DNA from: Exiguobacterium sp.
Lineage (GTDB): Bacteria > Bacillota > Bacilli > Exiguobacteriales > Exiguobacteriaceae
Length of the DNA: 47,109 nt
Direction of reading: 5' to 3'
Assembly (NCBI RefSeq): GCF_020832205.1
Contig: NZ_JAFIFD010000031.1
Location: 1-47,109, forward strand
Positions 7,513-15,714 of this stretch are shown in pieces (within the stretch, counting starts at the first letter, position 1; every line of letters begins with the position of its first letter). The notes under the pieces are model-generated. The model was given only the letters and a program-made list of their open reading frames with translations, was not told the origin of the DNA and did not search any database. The position numbers were made by a program, and so were the translations under genes.

Positions 7513-8679
7513 ATGAACCGCATTCAATCATATTTTAAAAGCTTAGACGCGACGCTTTTGACAATCGTTTTTCTATTGATGATCATCAGTCTCGGCGCAA
7601 TTTACACGGCACAACCGATGCTTCCGGTCCGTCTGCAAGGGATCAACTTCGCTTTCCAACAGGCAACCTGGTACGTCATCGGCTTCGTGGCGATGCTCGT
7701 CGTCATGACGATCGAATACGAGCAGCTTCGGAAGATCCATTGGTATTTATATGCGCTCGGCCTGATTTTACTCGGCGGGCTCATCCCGCTCCGCGATACG
7801 ACGCTCGTTCCGAACATTAACGGCGCGTACGGCTGGTATAACTTGCCGGGCTTCAGCTTCCAGCCGGCTGAATTCATGAAACTGTTCTTGTTGATCACGA
7901 TGTCGACGATCATCTATGACCATAACAAGCGGTTCGGCACGTCACAGCTCGACACGTGGCTGCTCGTGAAGCTCGTTCTCGTGACGCTCCCACCGCTTGG
8001 GCTCATCGTGACCCAACCGGACCTTGGGATCGGTCTCGTGTTGATCACGATGCTCGGGGCGGTTATCATCGTTTCCGGGATCGGCTGGAAATGGCTCCTC
8101 GGCCTGTTCAGTGCCGCCGGGCTAGCCATCGGCGGATTCATGTATTTGTTTTTCTTCCAATTTGAGACGCTGGCTAAAATTTTCCCAGGACACGCCTTGA
8201 ACCGTTTCCAAGCCTGGATTTATCCGTACGAGTATTCGGATGACCTCGCGTTCCAGCTCATCAAGTCGCTCCAAGCGATCGGCTCTGGTCAAATGTTCGG
8301 TGCCGGATACGGCCAAGGACTCGTCTACTTGCCCGAGTCCCAGACCGACTTCATCTTCGCCGTCATCGCCGAGCACTACGGTTTCATCGGGGCTGCGATC
8401 GTGATCATCGTCTTCTTCTTGTTCTTGTATCGCATGATTCATATCGCGCTCGAATCGAGCAGTCCGTTCGGAAGTTATATCGTCACTGGGATCGTCGCCA
8501 TGTTCACGTTCCAAGTGTTCCAAAACATCGGGATGACGATTGGAGTCCTCCCGATCACGGGACTTCCGCTCCCGTTCGTCAGTTACGGCGGGACATCGTT
8601 GCTTATGAACATGATTGCCGTCGGCCTCGTCATGAACGTCGCCTCGAAGTCGAAAACGTATATGTTCGATGATGATTAA
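7513..8679 (+). CDS. rodA: RodA/FtsW/SpoVE-family peptidoglycan glycosyltransferase (RodA-like)
   Basis: A 388-residue SEDS-family protein with about ten membrane spans. SEDS proteins polymerise lipid II into glycan strands together with a class B penicillin-binding protein. Diagnostic features are the GAYGWYNLPGFSFQPAEFMK loop (GW...QP.E..K), the TQPDLG loop with the catalytic-type Asp, and the C-terminal GLPLPFVSYGGTSLL motif. It is closer to RodA (elongation) than FtsW by overall look; this is a judgment. I chose ATG 7513 rather than GTG 7498 because AGAAAGGGTG ends 12 nt before it and would overlap the GTG. Single gene, ended by a strong bidirectional terminator. Confidence 0.88.
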   Translation: MNRIQSYFKSLDATLLTIVFLLMIISLGAIYTAQPMLPVRLQGINFAFQQATWYVIGFVAMLVVMTIEYEQLRKIHWYLYALGLILLGGLIPLRDTTLVPNINGAYGWYNLPGFSFQPAEFMKLFLLITMSTIIYDHNKRFGTSQLDTWLLVKLVLVTLPPLGLIVTQPDLGIGLVLITMLGAVIIVSGIGWKWLLGLFSAAGLAIGGFMYLFFFQFETLAKIFPGHALNRFQAWIYPYEYSDDLAFQLIKSLQAIGSGQMFGAGYGQGLVYLPESQTDFIFAVIAEHYGFIGAAIVIIVFFLFLYRMIHIALESSSPFGSYIVTGIVAMFTFQVFQNIGMTIGVLPITGLPLPFVSYGGTSLLMNMIAVGLVMNVASKSKTYMFDDD

Positions 8680-8685
8680 ACAACA

Positions 8686-8711
8686 AGCCCCGGCTCATTC
8701 GAGCCGGGGCT
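8686..8711. terminator. Bidirectional terminator between rodA and rluD-type gene
   Basis: An 11-bp perfect stem AGCCCCGGCTC / GAGCCGGGGCT with an ATTC loop. It is followed by GTTTTGTT on the plus strand and by TGTTGTTT on the minus strand, between convergent genes. Confidence 0.9.
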
Positions 8712-8717
8712 GTTTTG

Positions 8718-9587
8718 TTAACCGGTGATGTCGATGAAATCTTGCGGGAGCGACGCTTGAACGGTGAGCGTTTCTTTCGTCAACGGGTGCGAAAACGTCG
8801 CTGACGCGCTGTGCAGGGCGTGACGATCGATGACCGGTGTGCCCCCGTACATCGTGTCTCCAAGCAGCGGATGACCGATATGACGCATATGCACACGGAT
8901 TTGATGGGTTCGTCCCGTTTCGAGCTGGATCGTCAGTGCTGAGACACCCCCGTGCACGACGGCTGCTCGAACGTGGGTGACGGCGTGTTGCCCTGCTTCG
9001 GTGACGACCCGTTCCATGATGGAATGCTCGGCTCGACCGATCGGCGCGTCAATCGTTTGCGGCTCGACGGCGCCTTCGGCGAGCGCGACATACGTCCGTG
9101 TCAATCCGCCCTTTTTCTGAAGCTCACTGAAACGATGATGGACGTACGCGTACTTCGCGAACAAGACGACGCCGGACGTATCGCGGTCGAGCCGGTTGAT
9201 CACATGAATGGCCGACGATAAACCGATCTGTTCATAATATCCGAGCACGGCGTTCGCGAGCGTATCGTCCGGGTGGAGGCGCGACGGGATCGTCGCGATG
9301 CCGGGCGGTTTATCGACGGCGAGCAAATAGTCGTCTTCATACAGCACGGTGAGCGGACGTGTCGAGCGGACCATCGTCGCCGCGGGGTGTTCGACCGGGA
9401 AATGGACCGTCACCGCATCGCCTGGCGATACATCATAACGGACGGTCCGCGGTTCCCCGTTGACGAGGATGAGACCGCCATGCTTCACTTGGGTCAACAT
9501 TTTCCGGGAGATGCCACAGTCTGTCATTAAAAAATCGCGCAGCGGGACGTTCGTCTCCGCGACGCGATGTAGCGTAAATCCGTACAT
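8718..9587 (-). CDS. RluA-family 23S rRNA/tRNA pseudouridine synthase (YjbO-like)
   Basis: A 289-residue pseudouridine synthase. An N-terminal S4-like RNA-binding region (about 12-65) precedes the catalytic domain. The catalytic Asp lies in INRLDRDTSG, and the RluA-family signature ETGRTHQIRVHM follows. It isomerises uridines in structured RNA; which site cannot be told. It is the last gene of relQ-nadK-yjbO, starting 3 nt after the nadK stop with its ribosome binding site inside nadK. B. subtilis has the same order (yjbM-yjbN-yjbO). Confidence 0.92.
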   Translation of the reverse strand: MYGFTLHRVAETNVPLRDFLMTDCGISRKMLTQVKHGGLILVNGEPRTVRYDVSPGDAVTVHFPVEHPAATMVRSTRPLTVLYEDDYLLAVDKPPGIATIPSRLHPDDTLANAVLGYYEQIGLSSAIHVINRLDRDTSGVVLFAKYAYVHHRFSELQKKGGLTRTYVALAEGAVEPQTIDAPIGRAEHSIMERVVTEAGQHAVTHVRAAVVHGGVSALTIQLETGRTHQIRVHMRHIGHPLLGDTMYGGTPVIDRHALHSASATFSHPLTKETLTVQASLPQDFIDITG

Positions 9588-9590
9588 CGG

Positions 9591-10388
9591 TTATTTCCCT
9601 TCTTCAATGAACGACTCGCGCACTCGTCTCCAAAACGGGAACGGGCGGAAACGGGCGAACGTCACTTTTTCTTTCGCGACCGCACAACGAATTGAGCGGA
9701 CGTTCGACCATGACAACGCTTCTTGGTGGTCAAACGCCAATTCAAACTCCGTTTTCGTGTGCGGCGCAATCTTCACTTGGTGGTGTTTTGGCAAGAGCAG
9801 CGGCGACCCGATCGTCCGATAGACGAGGTTGTTGATCGACGCCATCTCCGTCACTTGAATCGCCTCGATCGACGGATGGACGATGGCCCCGCCGAGCGCC
9901 TTGTTGTAAGCGGTCGACCCTGAAGGTGTCGAGATGCACAACCCGTCCCCCCGGAACGTCTCGAAATAGTCGTCTCGAATCGACAAATCGCAGACGAGCG
10001 TCCGCTTATAGTTTTTAATCGTGCACTCGTTCATGGCGAGCTGGCGTTCGGTCGTCCCGTCCTCATAATCGATGAGCACCTCGACGAGCGGGTACGAGAC
10101 CGGCTCGAACGATTCGCTCGTGATCATATCGGTCAGTTCATCGAGCTCGTCCGGTTGCCAGTCGGCATAAAAGCCGAGATGTCCCGTATGGATGCCGACG
10201 AGAAGCACATCTTCCAAGCGGTCGACGTATTCGTGGAACGCTTGCAACATCGTCCCGTCCCCGCCGACCGACACGACGATGCGCGGTTCGTTCGACACAG
10301 AATGTCCTGCTGCCGTCAACTTGTCCGTCAACTCACGCGCGATGTCAGCCGAACGCGCGTCTCCCCTTGCCACAATCGCAAACTGCAT
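9591..10388 (-). CDS. nadK: NAD kinase
   Basis: A 265-residue NAD kinase that makes NADP from NAD and ATP. Diagnostic motifs are GGDGTM (near residue 43), the NE motif in MNECTI and the glycine-rich GDGLCISTPSGSTAYNKALGG. The length matches the shorter Gram-positive enzymes (YjbN/PpnKA). It lies between relQ and a pseudouridine synthase gene in one operon. Start: ATG with a GGGGGC-type binding site upstream in the gap after relQ. Confidence 0.95.
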   Translation of the reverse strand: MQFAIVARGDARSADIARELTDKLTAAGHSVSNEPRIVVSVGGDGTMLQAFHEYVDRLEDVLLVGIHTGHLGFYADWQPDELDELTDMITSESFEPVSYPLVEVLIDYEDGTTERQLAMNECTIKNYKRTLVCDLSIRDDYFETFRGDGLCISTPSGSTAYNKALGGAIVHPSIEAIQVTEMASINNLVYRTIGSPLLLPKHHQVKIAPHTKTEFELAFDHQEALSWSNVRSIRCAVAKEKVTFARFRPFPFWRRVRESFIEEGK

Positions 10389-10400
10389 ACTCTCTGCCCC

Positions 10401-11045
10401 CTAGTCTTGGTCCGTTTGGACGTTCATTTCTTTATCCCGGAACACTTGCTGTGCGTCTTGGATCTCGACTCGGAGCTGACTCATTTCGGCATCGAGCAAG
10501 AAAGCCGCTTCGGCGGCACGGCGAAGCCGTTCCTGCACTTCTTTCGGCATGTCCCCATCGTATTTATAATTAAGCGAGTGTTCGATCGTCGCCCAAAAGT
10601 TCATGGCGAGTGTTCGCACTTGCACTTCAACGAGCGTCGGGAACTCCCCATGAATCGTCTGGACCGGGTATTCAATGATGATGTGGTACGAGCGATACCC
10701 CGACTCTTTTTGATTCGTGATGTAGTTGCGCTCTTCAACGATTTTAAAGTCTGTCCGATGGTGGAGCAGTTCGAGGACGTGGACGATGTCGTCGACGAAC
10801 TGGCACATGATGCGCAGACCTGCGATGTCCTGCATCTCGGTCGCCAAGTTGTCGTATGCGATTTGTTTCCGCTTCGCTTTCTCAAGGATGCTGCCGAGAG
10901 GTTTGACGCGTCCCGTGACGAACTCGATCGGAGAGTGATCGTTTTGTGAGTTATATTGCTTCCGAATCGCTTTGAACTTCACTTTCAGCTCGTCGACCGC
11001 GATTTGATACGGTACTAAAAATTGATCCCAATCCATTGATTGCAT
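10401..11045 (-). CDS. relQ: Small alarmone synthetase RelQ (SAS1)
   Basis: A 214-residue single-domain (p)ppGpp synthetase of the RelQ/YjbM group. It has the synthetase domain only, without hydrolase, TGS or ACT domains. Visible motifs are FVTGRVKPLGSILEKAKRK, DIAGLRIMCQF, SGYRSYHIII and EVQVRTLAMNFWATIEHSLNYKY. RelQ transfers pyrophosphate from ATP to GDP or GTP and works as a tetramer. It is first in the operon with nadK and is divergent from yjbK over about 110 bp. Start: ATG at 11045; ATG three codons later is possible. Confidence 0.95.
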   Translation of the reverse strand: MQSMDWDQFLVPYQIAVDELKVKFKAIRKQYNSQNDHSPIEFVTGRVKPLGSILEKAKRKQIAYDNLATEMQDIAGLRIMCQFVDDIVHVLELLHHRTDFKIVEERNYITNQKESGYRSYHIIIEYPVQTIHGEFPTLVEVQVRTLAMNFWATIEHSLNYKYDGDMPKEVQERLRRAAEAAFLLDAEMSQLRVEIQDAQQVFRDKEMNVQTDQD

Positions 11046-11153
11046 AGGCTGTCACCACTTTCGTTCGTTTCGGAAATTCGTGCTTTTTTCCGTATGTATC
11101 CGATAGTATGGTATCATAAACCAACAATTGTTCATAGAATGGAGCGACGACAA

Positions 11154-11735
11154 ATGACCCAAGAAGTGGAAATTGAATTTAAATCGATGTTGACGAAAGA
11201 CGAGTACGAGACGTTGCTCGACGCTTATCAACTCGCAGACGAAGTGAAATGGCAAGCGAACGACTATTTCGATACGCCGACGTTTGAACTGCGCAACCAT
11301 GGTGCGGCTTTACGCATCCGCGAGAAGAAAACCGGTCTCGTCTTGACGCTCAAACAACCACACGACGTCGGACTGCTTGAGACGCACGCTCCGCTCACGG
11401 ACGAGGAGGCCGAAAATTTATTCAAGTACGGGATCGTCCACGATGAGCAGATGAAAGAAGCACTCGCCCCCTTCCATCTGACCGGTCCGCTCGAACACCT
11501 CGGACGCCTCGAGACGAAACGGGCCGAAATCGAGACGGCAGAAGGGTTGCTCGTCCTTGACGAAAGTAATTATTTGGAGATTCGTGACTATGAAATAGAA
11601 TTTGAAGTGACGAACGAGACAGCCGGCCGGATCGCCTTCCTGCGCCTCCTCGCCGAACACGGCATCCCGCTGCGTCCCGCCAAAAATAAAATTGTTCGGT
11701 TCATGGAAGAAAAGATGGGCCGGAGTGAAGGTTGA
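11154..11735 (+). CDS. yjbK: CYTH-domain protein YjbK (triphosphatase-like)
   Basis: A 193-residue CYTH protein. The signature ExExK appears as EVEIEFK at residues 4-10, followed by the acidic and basic strands of a triphosphate tunnel (ALRIREKK, LVLTLKQP, ETKRAEIE, EFEVT, KNKIVRFM). Members hydrolyse inorganic triphosphate or nucleoside triphosphates with a divalent metal. I chose ATG 11154 over upstream starts because GGAG lies 9 nt before it and family members begin with this motif. It is followed by a terminator that overlaps its stop codon. Confidence 0.9.
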   Translation: MTQEVEIEFKSMLTKDEYETLLDAYQLADEVKWQANDYFDTPTFELRNHGAALRIREKKTGLVLTLKQPHDVGLLETHAPLTDEEAENLFKYGIVHDEQMKEALAPFHLTGPLEHLGRLETKRAEIETAEGLLVLDESNYLEIRDYEIEFEVTNETAGRIAFLRLLAEHGIPLRPAKNKIVRFMEEKMGRSEG

Positions 11736-11760
11736 GCAGATACATTGCCAACCTTTTTTT
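11727..11760 (+). terminator. Terminator of yjbK, overlapping the spxH promoter
   Basis: AAGGTTG pairs with CAACCTT around a 14-nt loop and is followed by seven T. The stop codon TGA lies in the 5' arm boundary, and the -35 of the spxH promoter lies in the 3' arm. Confidence 0.7.
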
Positions 11761-11774
11761 GTCGTTGCTACAAT
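11745..11774 (+). promoter_or_regulatory. Promoter of spxH
   Basis: TTGCCA (11745-11750) and TACAAT (11769-11774) with an 18-nt spacer. The start codon is about 45 nt downstream. The -35 hexamer overlaps the terminator stem of yjbK. Confidence 0.65.
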
Positions 11775-11819
11775 GAGCATACGATATATTTGATTCTGTT
11801 TACGAGAGGAGGCGACACA

Positions 11820-12593
11820 ATGGAACTTGAACAATGTAATGAGTCATCCTGTTCACTGGAAGAAACTGCTATCCAAGTCACATATAAACCATTAGAGCTA
11901 TTCTATTTCGTGGATATATCGGACCCGGATGGACTTCACGTGATGACACTCATTAAAAAGCTCGAGCTCGAATACGGTCATTTGATTCGTTTTCGGATGG
12001 TCTCGACAGTTCCAAGTTGTGTTGGCGGATGTCAAGAAGAGGTTCGCCTTCTCACGATGATCAAGGCTATGGAATTACAAGGGAAACGTCATGCGATGCG
12101 CTTTTTGCGTCACTTGCATATTAACGACATCTTTTTGAACAAAACGACGCACGACGCTGATTTATGGGAAATCGCTCGTTCGTTTTCCGGATATGGTCTC
12201 GACATCGATGAGCTGGCGGCTGACATTCAGTCCAACCAACTGTTAAGCGCCCTCGCCGTCGACCACCAGATTTTAAAAGACTGGGAAATCGAGACGTTGC
12301 CGGCGCTCACATTCGTCACACGTGACGAAGCGCTGAAAATCGAAGGCGTCTATCCTTACGACGTCTATCAAGCCGTCATGGCCGAACTGCTTGGCTACGT
12401 CCCGAATCGTGAAACCGATTGGAACGTTGAAAAAGTGCTCAGCCATTATGACGCCTCGACGATTACCGAACTTGCGTTCATTTTAGAACTCGAGAAGCCG
12501 GTCATCGAACGAGAACTGAAAAAGTTGTCGCTCCAGCAACGTTGCCGCCCCGTACCAGGGTGCAGCGGACAAGCGTGGGCGACGAAAAAGTAA
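11820..12593 (+). CDS. spxH: ClpXP adaptor protein SpxH (YjbH), DsbA-like fold
   Basis: A 257-residue YjbH/SpxH homologue, the adaptor that delivers Spx to ClpXP for degradation. The call rests on the PLELFYFVDISDP...LIKKLELEYG start, the following VSTVPSC...CQEEVRLL region, the helical middle with FLNKTTHDADLWEIARSFSGYGLD, and the location next to the pepF-coiA-mecA-spx block. The thioredoxin-like CPEC of B. subtilis YjbH is replaced by DPDG (Asp35-Gly38), and the metal-binding N-terminus is reduced to Cys6 and Cys11. Start: ATG 11820 with GAGAGGAGG 7 nt upstream. Unlike in B. subtilis it follows yjbK directly, without yjbI or yjbJ between them. Confidence 0.9.
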   Translation: MELEQCNESSCSLEETAIQVTYKPLELFYFVDISDPDGLHVMTLIKKLELEYGHLIRFRMVSTVPSCVGGCQEEVRLLTMIKAMELQGKRHAMRFLRHLHINDIFLNKTTHDADLWEIARSFSGYGLDIDELAADIQSNQLLSALAVDHQILKDWEIETLPALTFVTRDEALKIEGVYPYDVYQAVMAELLGYVPNRETDWNVEKVLSHYDASTITELAFILELEKPVIERELKKLSLQQRCRPVPGCSGQAWATKK

Positions 12594-12602
12594 GACGAAA
12601 CG

Positions 12603-12638
12603 AAAAAAAGCCCACGGCCGGGGAGCCGTGGGTTTTTT
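12603..12638. terminator. Bidirectional terminator for spxH (+) and roxS (-)
   Basis: CCCACGGC and GCCGTGGG pair around a CGGGGA loop, flanked by A7 on one side and T6 on the other, so it serves both strands. Confidence 0.88.
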
Positions 12639-12741
12639 GACGTCTCAAGCGGGGACAAGAGGCGTCGATCTCAACACCCGGGGAAGGTGTCGAGACGGGA
12701 GAAAGTTTACGGTCAATAAAGGGGTTTGTGATTGATTTCAC
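12603..12741 (-). ncRNA. roxS: RoxS/RsaE-type regulatory small RNA
   Basis: A free-standing transcription unit of about 140 nt without a good reading frame lies between spxH and pepF. It has a SigA promoter (12748-12776), an expected start near 12741 and the shared terminator. Its RNA carries several C-rich segments able to pair with ribosome binding sites: ACCCCTTTA (12717-12725), TTCTCCCGT (12695-12703), CTTCCCCGGG (12677-12687) and TTGTCCCCGC (12650-12659). These motifs, the 5' end TGTGAAATCAATCACA and the place beside spxH and pepF match my memory of B. subtilis RoxS and S. aureus RsaE, which tune central metabolism and redox genes under ResD/SrrA and Rex control. No search was run. Confidence 0.8.
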
Positions 12742-12743
12742 AC
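12726..12743 (-). promoter_or_regulatory. Rex-like (or Fnr-like) operator at the roxS start
   Basis: TTGTGATTGATTTCACAC is close to the Rex palindrome TTGTGAAATATTTCACAA and keeps TGTGA-N6-TCACA, also the Fnr pattern. It covers the predicted transcription start, a repressor position, which favours Rex. Confidence 0.65.
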
Positions 12744-12747
12744 TTAT

Positions 12748-12776
12748 AATATACCGAGCAACGCCTTCATTGACAA
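12748..12776 (-). promoter_or_regulatory. SigA promoter of roxS
   Basis: On the minus strand TTGTCA (12771-12776) and TATATT (12748-12753) are separated by 17 nt. Confidence 0.75.
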
Positions 12777-12780
12777 GCTG

Positions 12781-12808
12781 TTTGTTCACTTTGTCACATA
12801 ATGTTCAC
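12781..12808 (-). promoter_or_regulatory. Three tandem GTGAAC/GTGACA half-sites upstream of roxS (ResD-like)
   Basis: On the minus strand GTGAACA (12802-12808), GTGACAA (12791-12797) and GTGAACAAA (12781-12789) follow each other at 8-11 nt spacing just upstream of the -35. They resemble ResD/SrrA sites of the TTTGTGAAT type in opposite sense. The same stretch holds the inverted repeat CATAAT...ATTATG that may also help end pepF transcription. Confidence 0.45.
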
Positions 12809-12820
12809 GTAGCGTGACGA

Positions 12821-14623
12821 TTATGAGAACAGGAGCGCCTCCATCTCATCGAGGACAGATTCGAATTGATCCAACGCCGCTAGAACAGGGGCTTTTGTCG
12901 TCATATCGACTCCGGCCGCTTTCAACACTTCGATCGGATAATCGCTTGATCCCGCTTTCAAGAACTGATCGATATAACGGCGAACGGCCGGCTCTCCTTC
13001 TTCCATGATCTGCTGGGACAAGGCAGCTGAAGCCGAGATGCCCGTCGCGTACTGGTACACGTAATAGTTGTAGTAGAAGTGCGGAATGCGGGCCCACTCA
13101 TATGCGATTTCTTCGTCGATGACAATGTCGTCGCCGAAATAACGTTTGTTCAGTTCCAAATATGTCTCGTTCAAATATTCTGGCGTGAGCGAGACGCCAT
13201 CTTGGGCCGCCCGGTGAATCATATGCTCGAACTCGGCAAACATCGTTTGGCGGAACAAGGTGCCTCGGAACGTTTCAAGCTGATTGTTGAGAAGGTACAG
13301 GCGCTCGGCCTTGTCCGTACGCGTCTTCAACAAGTAATCGTTCAAGAGCGCCTCGTTCGTCGTCGAAGCGACTTCGGCCACGAAGATCGAGTAGTCTCCA
13401 TACGGATACGGTTGTGTCGCCCGTGTGTAATGGCTGTGCACGGAATGCCCGAACTCATGAGCGAGCGTGAACAAGTTGTTGACGTTGTCTTGCCAGTTCA
13501 TCAAGATGAACGGTTGCGTGTCATATGCGCCGGACGAGTAGGCGCCGCTACGCTTCCCTCGCGTTTCCCGGACGTCGACCCATCGCGAGTCGAGCCCATC
13601 CTTGACGATTTGAACGTACTCGTCACCGAGTGGGGCAAGCCCATCGACCATCAGCTGTTTCGCTTCTTCATATGAGATTTTCATCTCCACGTCTTTGACG
13701 AGCGGCGTATACAAGTCGTACATATGCAACGCGTCGACTCCGAGCGCCCGTTTCCGGAGCGCGACGTAACGGTGCAACAGGTCGAGCCGTTCATTCACCG
13801 CTTCGACGAGACCGTCGTATACCGATTCGGGGATCGAATTGTGATGGAGTGCCGCTTGACGGGCATTTTCAAATTTCCGGACCGTCGCGTAGAAGTTATC
13901 TTTTTTCACACTTCCCGACAGCGTCGAGGCGAACGTGTTCAAATAGTCTTTATACGTGCCGTACATCGCCTTGAACGCCGTCTCCCGCACATCGCGGTCG
14001 CTCGACTCCAAAAATGTGATGTAGCGGCCGTGTGTCAGTTCGACGTCTTCCCCTGCCTCGTTCTTCACTTTCGGGAATTTCAAATCGGCGTTGTTGAGCA
14101 TGCCGAACGTCGAGCTCGATTGTCCGAGCACGTCTCCCGCTTGAGCGAGCAGCGCTTCTTCAGCTTCTGTCAAGACGTGTGGGCGCTCTTGGGCCAACTC
14201 ATCGAACGCGTGCCGATAGACGCGGAGGTCATCGTGTTCGTTCATGAACGCCTCGATTTGGCTTTCCTCGATGGCGAGCAGTTCTGGCGTCATGAAAGCG
14301 AGTTGCGCCGAAATTTGGGCCGCCAGCGTCCCCGCGCGATCGTTCAACGCTTGGTAATGGCTGTTCGCCGTATCCTCGTCGTAACGCATGTGGGCGTATG
14401 TATAAAGTTTATGCAGTTGCCGCGAGAGGTCGTCTCGCAGGCTGAGCGCGGCGTAGAGCGTGTCGGCCGATTCTCCGAGCTTCCCTTTGTACTCCATGAG
14501 AGCCGGTACGTTCGCTTTGAGCGCTTCAAAATCCTGTTCCCAAGCTTGATCGTCGGCATAGATCGTCTCTAAGCTCCACGTCTCCTCGACGGGCACTTGT
14601 TGTCGTGTAAGTACTTCTGACAT
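12821..14623 (-). CDS. pepF: Oligoendopeptidase F (M3B family)
   Basis: A 600-residue cytoplasmic zinc metallopeptidase that cleaves short peptides. The active-site helix is LAHEFGHSVHSH (HExxH form), with downstream Glu-rich segments and the PHFYYNYYVYQYATG signature of M3B enzymes. The length is usual for PepF. I place the start at ATG 14623 because AAAGGAAGTGG precedes it and the family N-terminus is MSEVLxRQxVP; a longer frame to 14737 would overlap coiA and has no binding site. It is downstream of coiA, as in B. subtilis. Confidence 0.95.
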   Translation of the reverse strand: MSEVLTRQQVPVEETWSLETIYADDQAWEQDFEALKANVPALMEYKGKLGESADTLYAALSLRDDLSRQLHKLYTYAHMRYDEDTANSHYQALNDRAGTLAAQISAQLAFMTPELLAIEESQIEAFMNEHDDLRVYRHAFDELAQERPHVLTEAEEALLAQAGDVLGQSSSTFGMLNNADLKFPKVKNEAGEDVELTHGRYITFLESSDRDVRETAFKAMYGTYKDYLNTFASTLSGSVKKDNFYATVRKFENARQAALHHNSIPESVYDGLVEAVNERLDLLHRYVALRKRALGVDALHMYDLYTPLVKDVEMKISYEEAKQLMVDGLAPLGDEYVQIVKDGLDSRWVDVRETRGKRSGAYSSGAYDTQPFILMNWQDNVNNLFTLAHEFGHSVHSHYTRATQPYPYGDYSIFVAEVASTTNEALLNDYLLKTRTDKAERLYLLNNQLETFRGTLFRQTMFAEFEHMIHRAAQDGVSLTPEYLNETYLELNKRYFGDDIVIDEEIAYEWARIPHFYYNYYVYQYATGISASAALSQQIMEEGEPAVRRYIDQFLKAGSSDYPIEVLKAAGVDMTTKAPVLAALDQFESVLDEMEALLFS

Positions 14624-14640
14624 ATGTCCACTTCCTTTTC

Positions 14641-15702
14641 TCAGTTTGTATACGATTTCGCCATAAATCGCTGAAACCCTTGAAACAATCGAAAATCGCT
14701 TTGAAGCGCCGCCTCGAGTGTCCTCGGCACGGGCCACCCTTTCACGTCAGGCGACAGATCGAACACGTTCAAGAGTTGTTTCCATTGTACTTCAAACCCT
14801 TCAATAAAGTCGCTTGTCGGGGTCACACCGAACTGGAGACTCGTCTTCTCGATACTCCACCGGACCGAGTCGTTCGGGAACGAACGCCGATTCAAGTATA
14901 AGACGACTTGATAATCGAATGGGTGAATGTGAATTCCCCAGAGCGCCGGGAGCGGCAAATAGCAACACGTCGGCAGTAACGATGGCAACATCCCGATCGG
15001 ATAGAGCCGCTCGAGCACCAAGCGCCGATACACGGCAGACGGATAAGGCGGTGTGACCCGACTCCGGCGTACGCGTTGCGTCCAGCGATGTGCGTCAAAC
15101 CGATAATACGCCTCGAACGGTGACGTGTTAAAATCGTCTGCCGGGACCCAGTTGCCTTGCCCTCTCCGAAGCGTAGTCGGGCAGCCGACGAACCGGTAAA
15201 GCTTCCCACCCGCCGGAACGAAGAGCGCCTCGTTCCGCGCCAACTCGGCCCGCATCCATGGTGAGAACGCAGGCATCGGGTCCGGACTCATCCCGCTCGC
15301 GAGCCAGACGACTGAAAAGCCCGCAGCCGTGTAATGCGTTGTCCGTTGTCGGTACGTCTCTGCATCGAGCGGGGAGGCCTGCACTTCGACGATGAACGTC
15401 TCGCCATCCTTTGACGCCACCAAATCGGCCCGCCTCCCGCCGACGGTCACTTCTTGGTCGACATCATAGCCCCGTTGTTGCAACCACTGCCTGACGTTCC
15501 ATTTATCCTGTTGGTGAGCGGCCGATTCTCCACGTCCGCATGAATGGACGTGGGCGAAATGGAGACGACGTTTCACTCCTTCCTTCAAGATGACGCGTTC
15601 ATGACAGTCCGGGCACGAAAAAGGGGCAAGCGCTTCGAGTTGCCTCCGGTTCGCGATCCGGGTGTCTACATACTCCCCTGTCCGACCGATTGCACATCGC
15701 AT
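14641..15702 (-). CDS. coiA: Competence protein CoiA
   Basis: A 353-residue CoiA homologue, a competence protein needed to process incoming DNA for recombination. The N-terminus has a zinc-ribbon-like part (CPDCHERVILKEG...HFAH...C, about 29-55). A PD-(D/E)xK nuclease-like core follows, with RRADLVAS and FIVEVQAS (about 88-108) giving the Asp and Glu-x-Gln residues. The C-terminal half is less conserved. It sits between cls and pepF, in the coiA-pepF arrangement typical of Bacilli and only about 4 kb from mecA and spx, the other competence regulators. Start: ATG 15702 with GGGGGAAGCGAT upstream. Confidence 0.92.
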   Translation of the reverse strand: MRCAIGRTGEYVDTRIANRRQLEALAPFSCPDCHERVILKEGVKRRLHFAHVHSCGRGESAAHQQDKWNVRQWLQQRGYDVDQEVTVGGRRADLVASKDGETFIVEVQASPLDAETYRQRTTHYTAAGFSVVWLASGMSPDPMPAFSPWMRAELARNEALFVPAGGKLYRFVGCPTTLRRGQGNWVPADDFNTSPFEAYYRFDAHRWTQRVRRSRVTPPYPSAVYRRLVLERLYPIGMLPSLLPTCCYLPLPALWGIHIHPFDYQVVLYLNRRSFPNDSVRWSIEKTSLQFGVTPTSDFIEGFEVQWKQLLNVFDLSPDVKGWPVPRTLEAALQSDFRLFQGFQRFMAKSYTN

Positions 15703-15714
15703 ATCGCTTCCCCC

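Noticed and set aside
13079-14572. Long open frames on the plus strand opposite pepF
   Set aside because: They mirror the pepF codons, resemble no protein and lack start signals.
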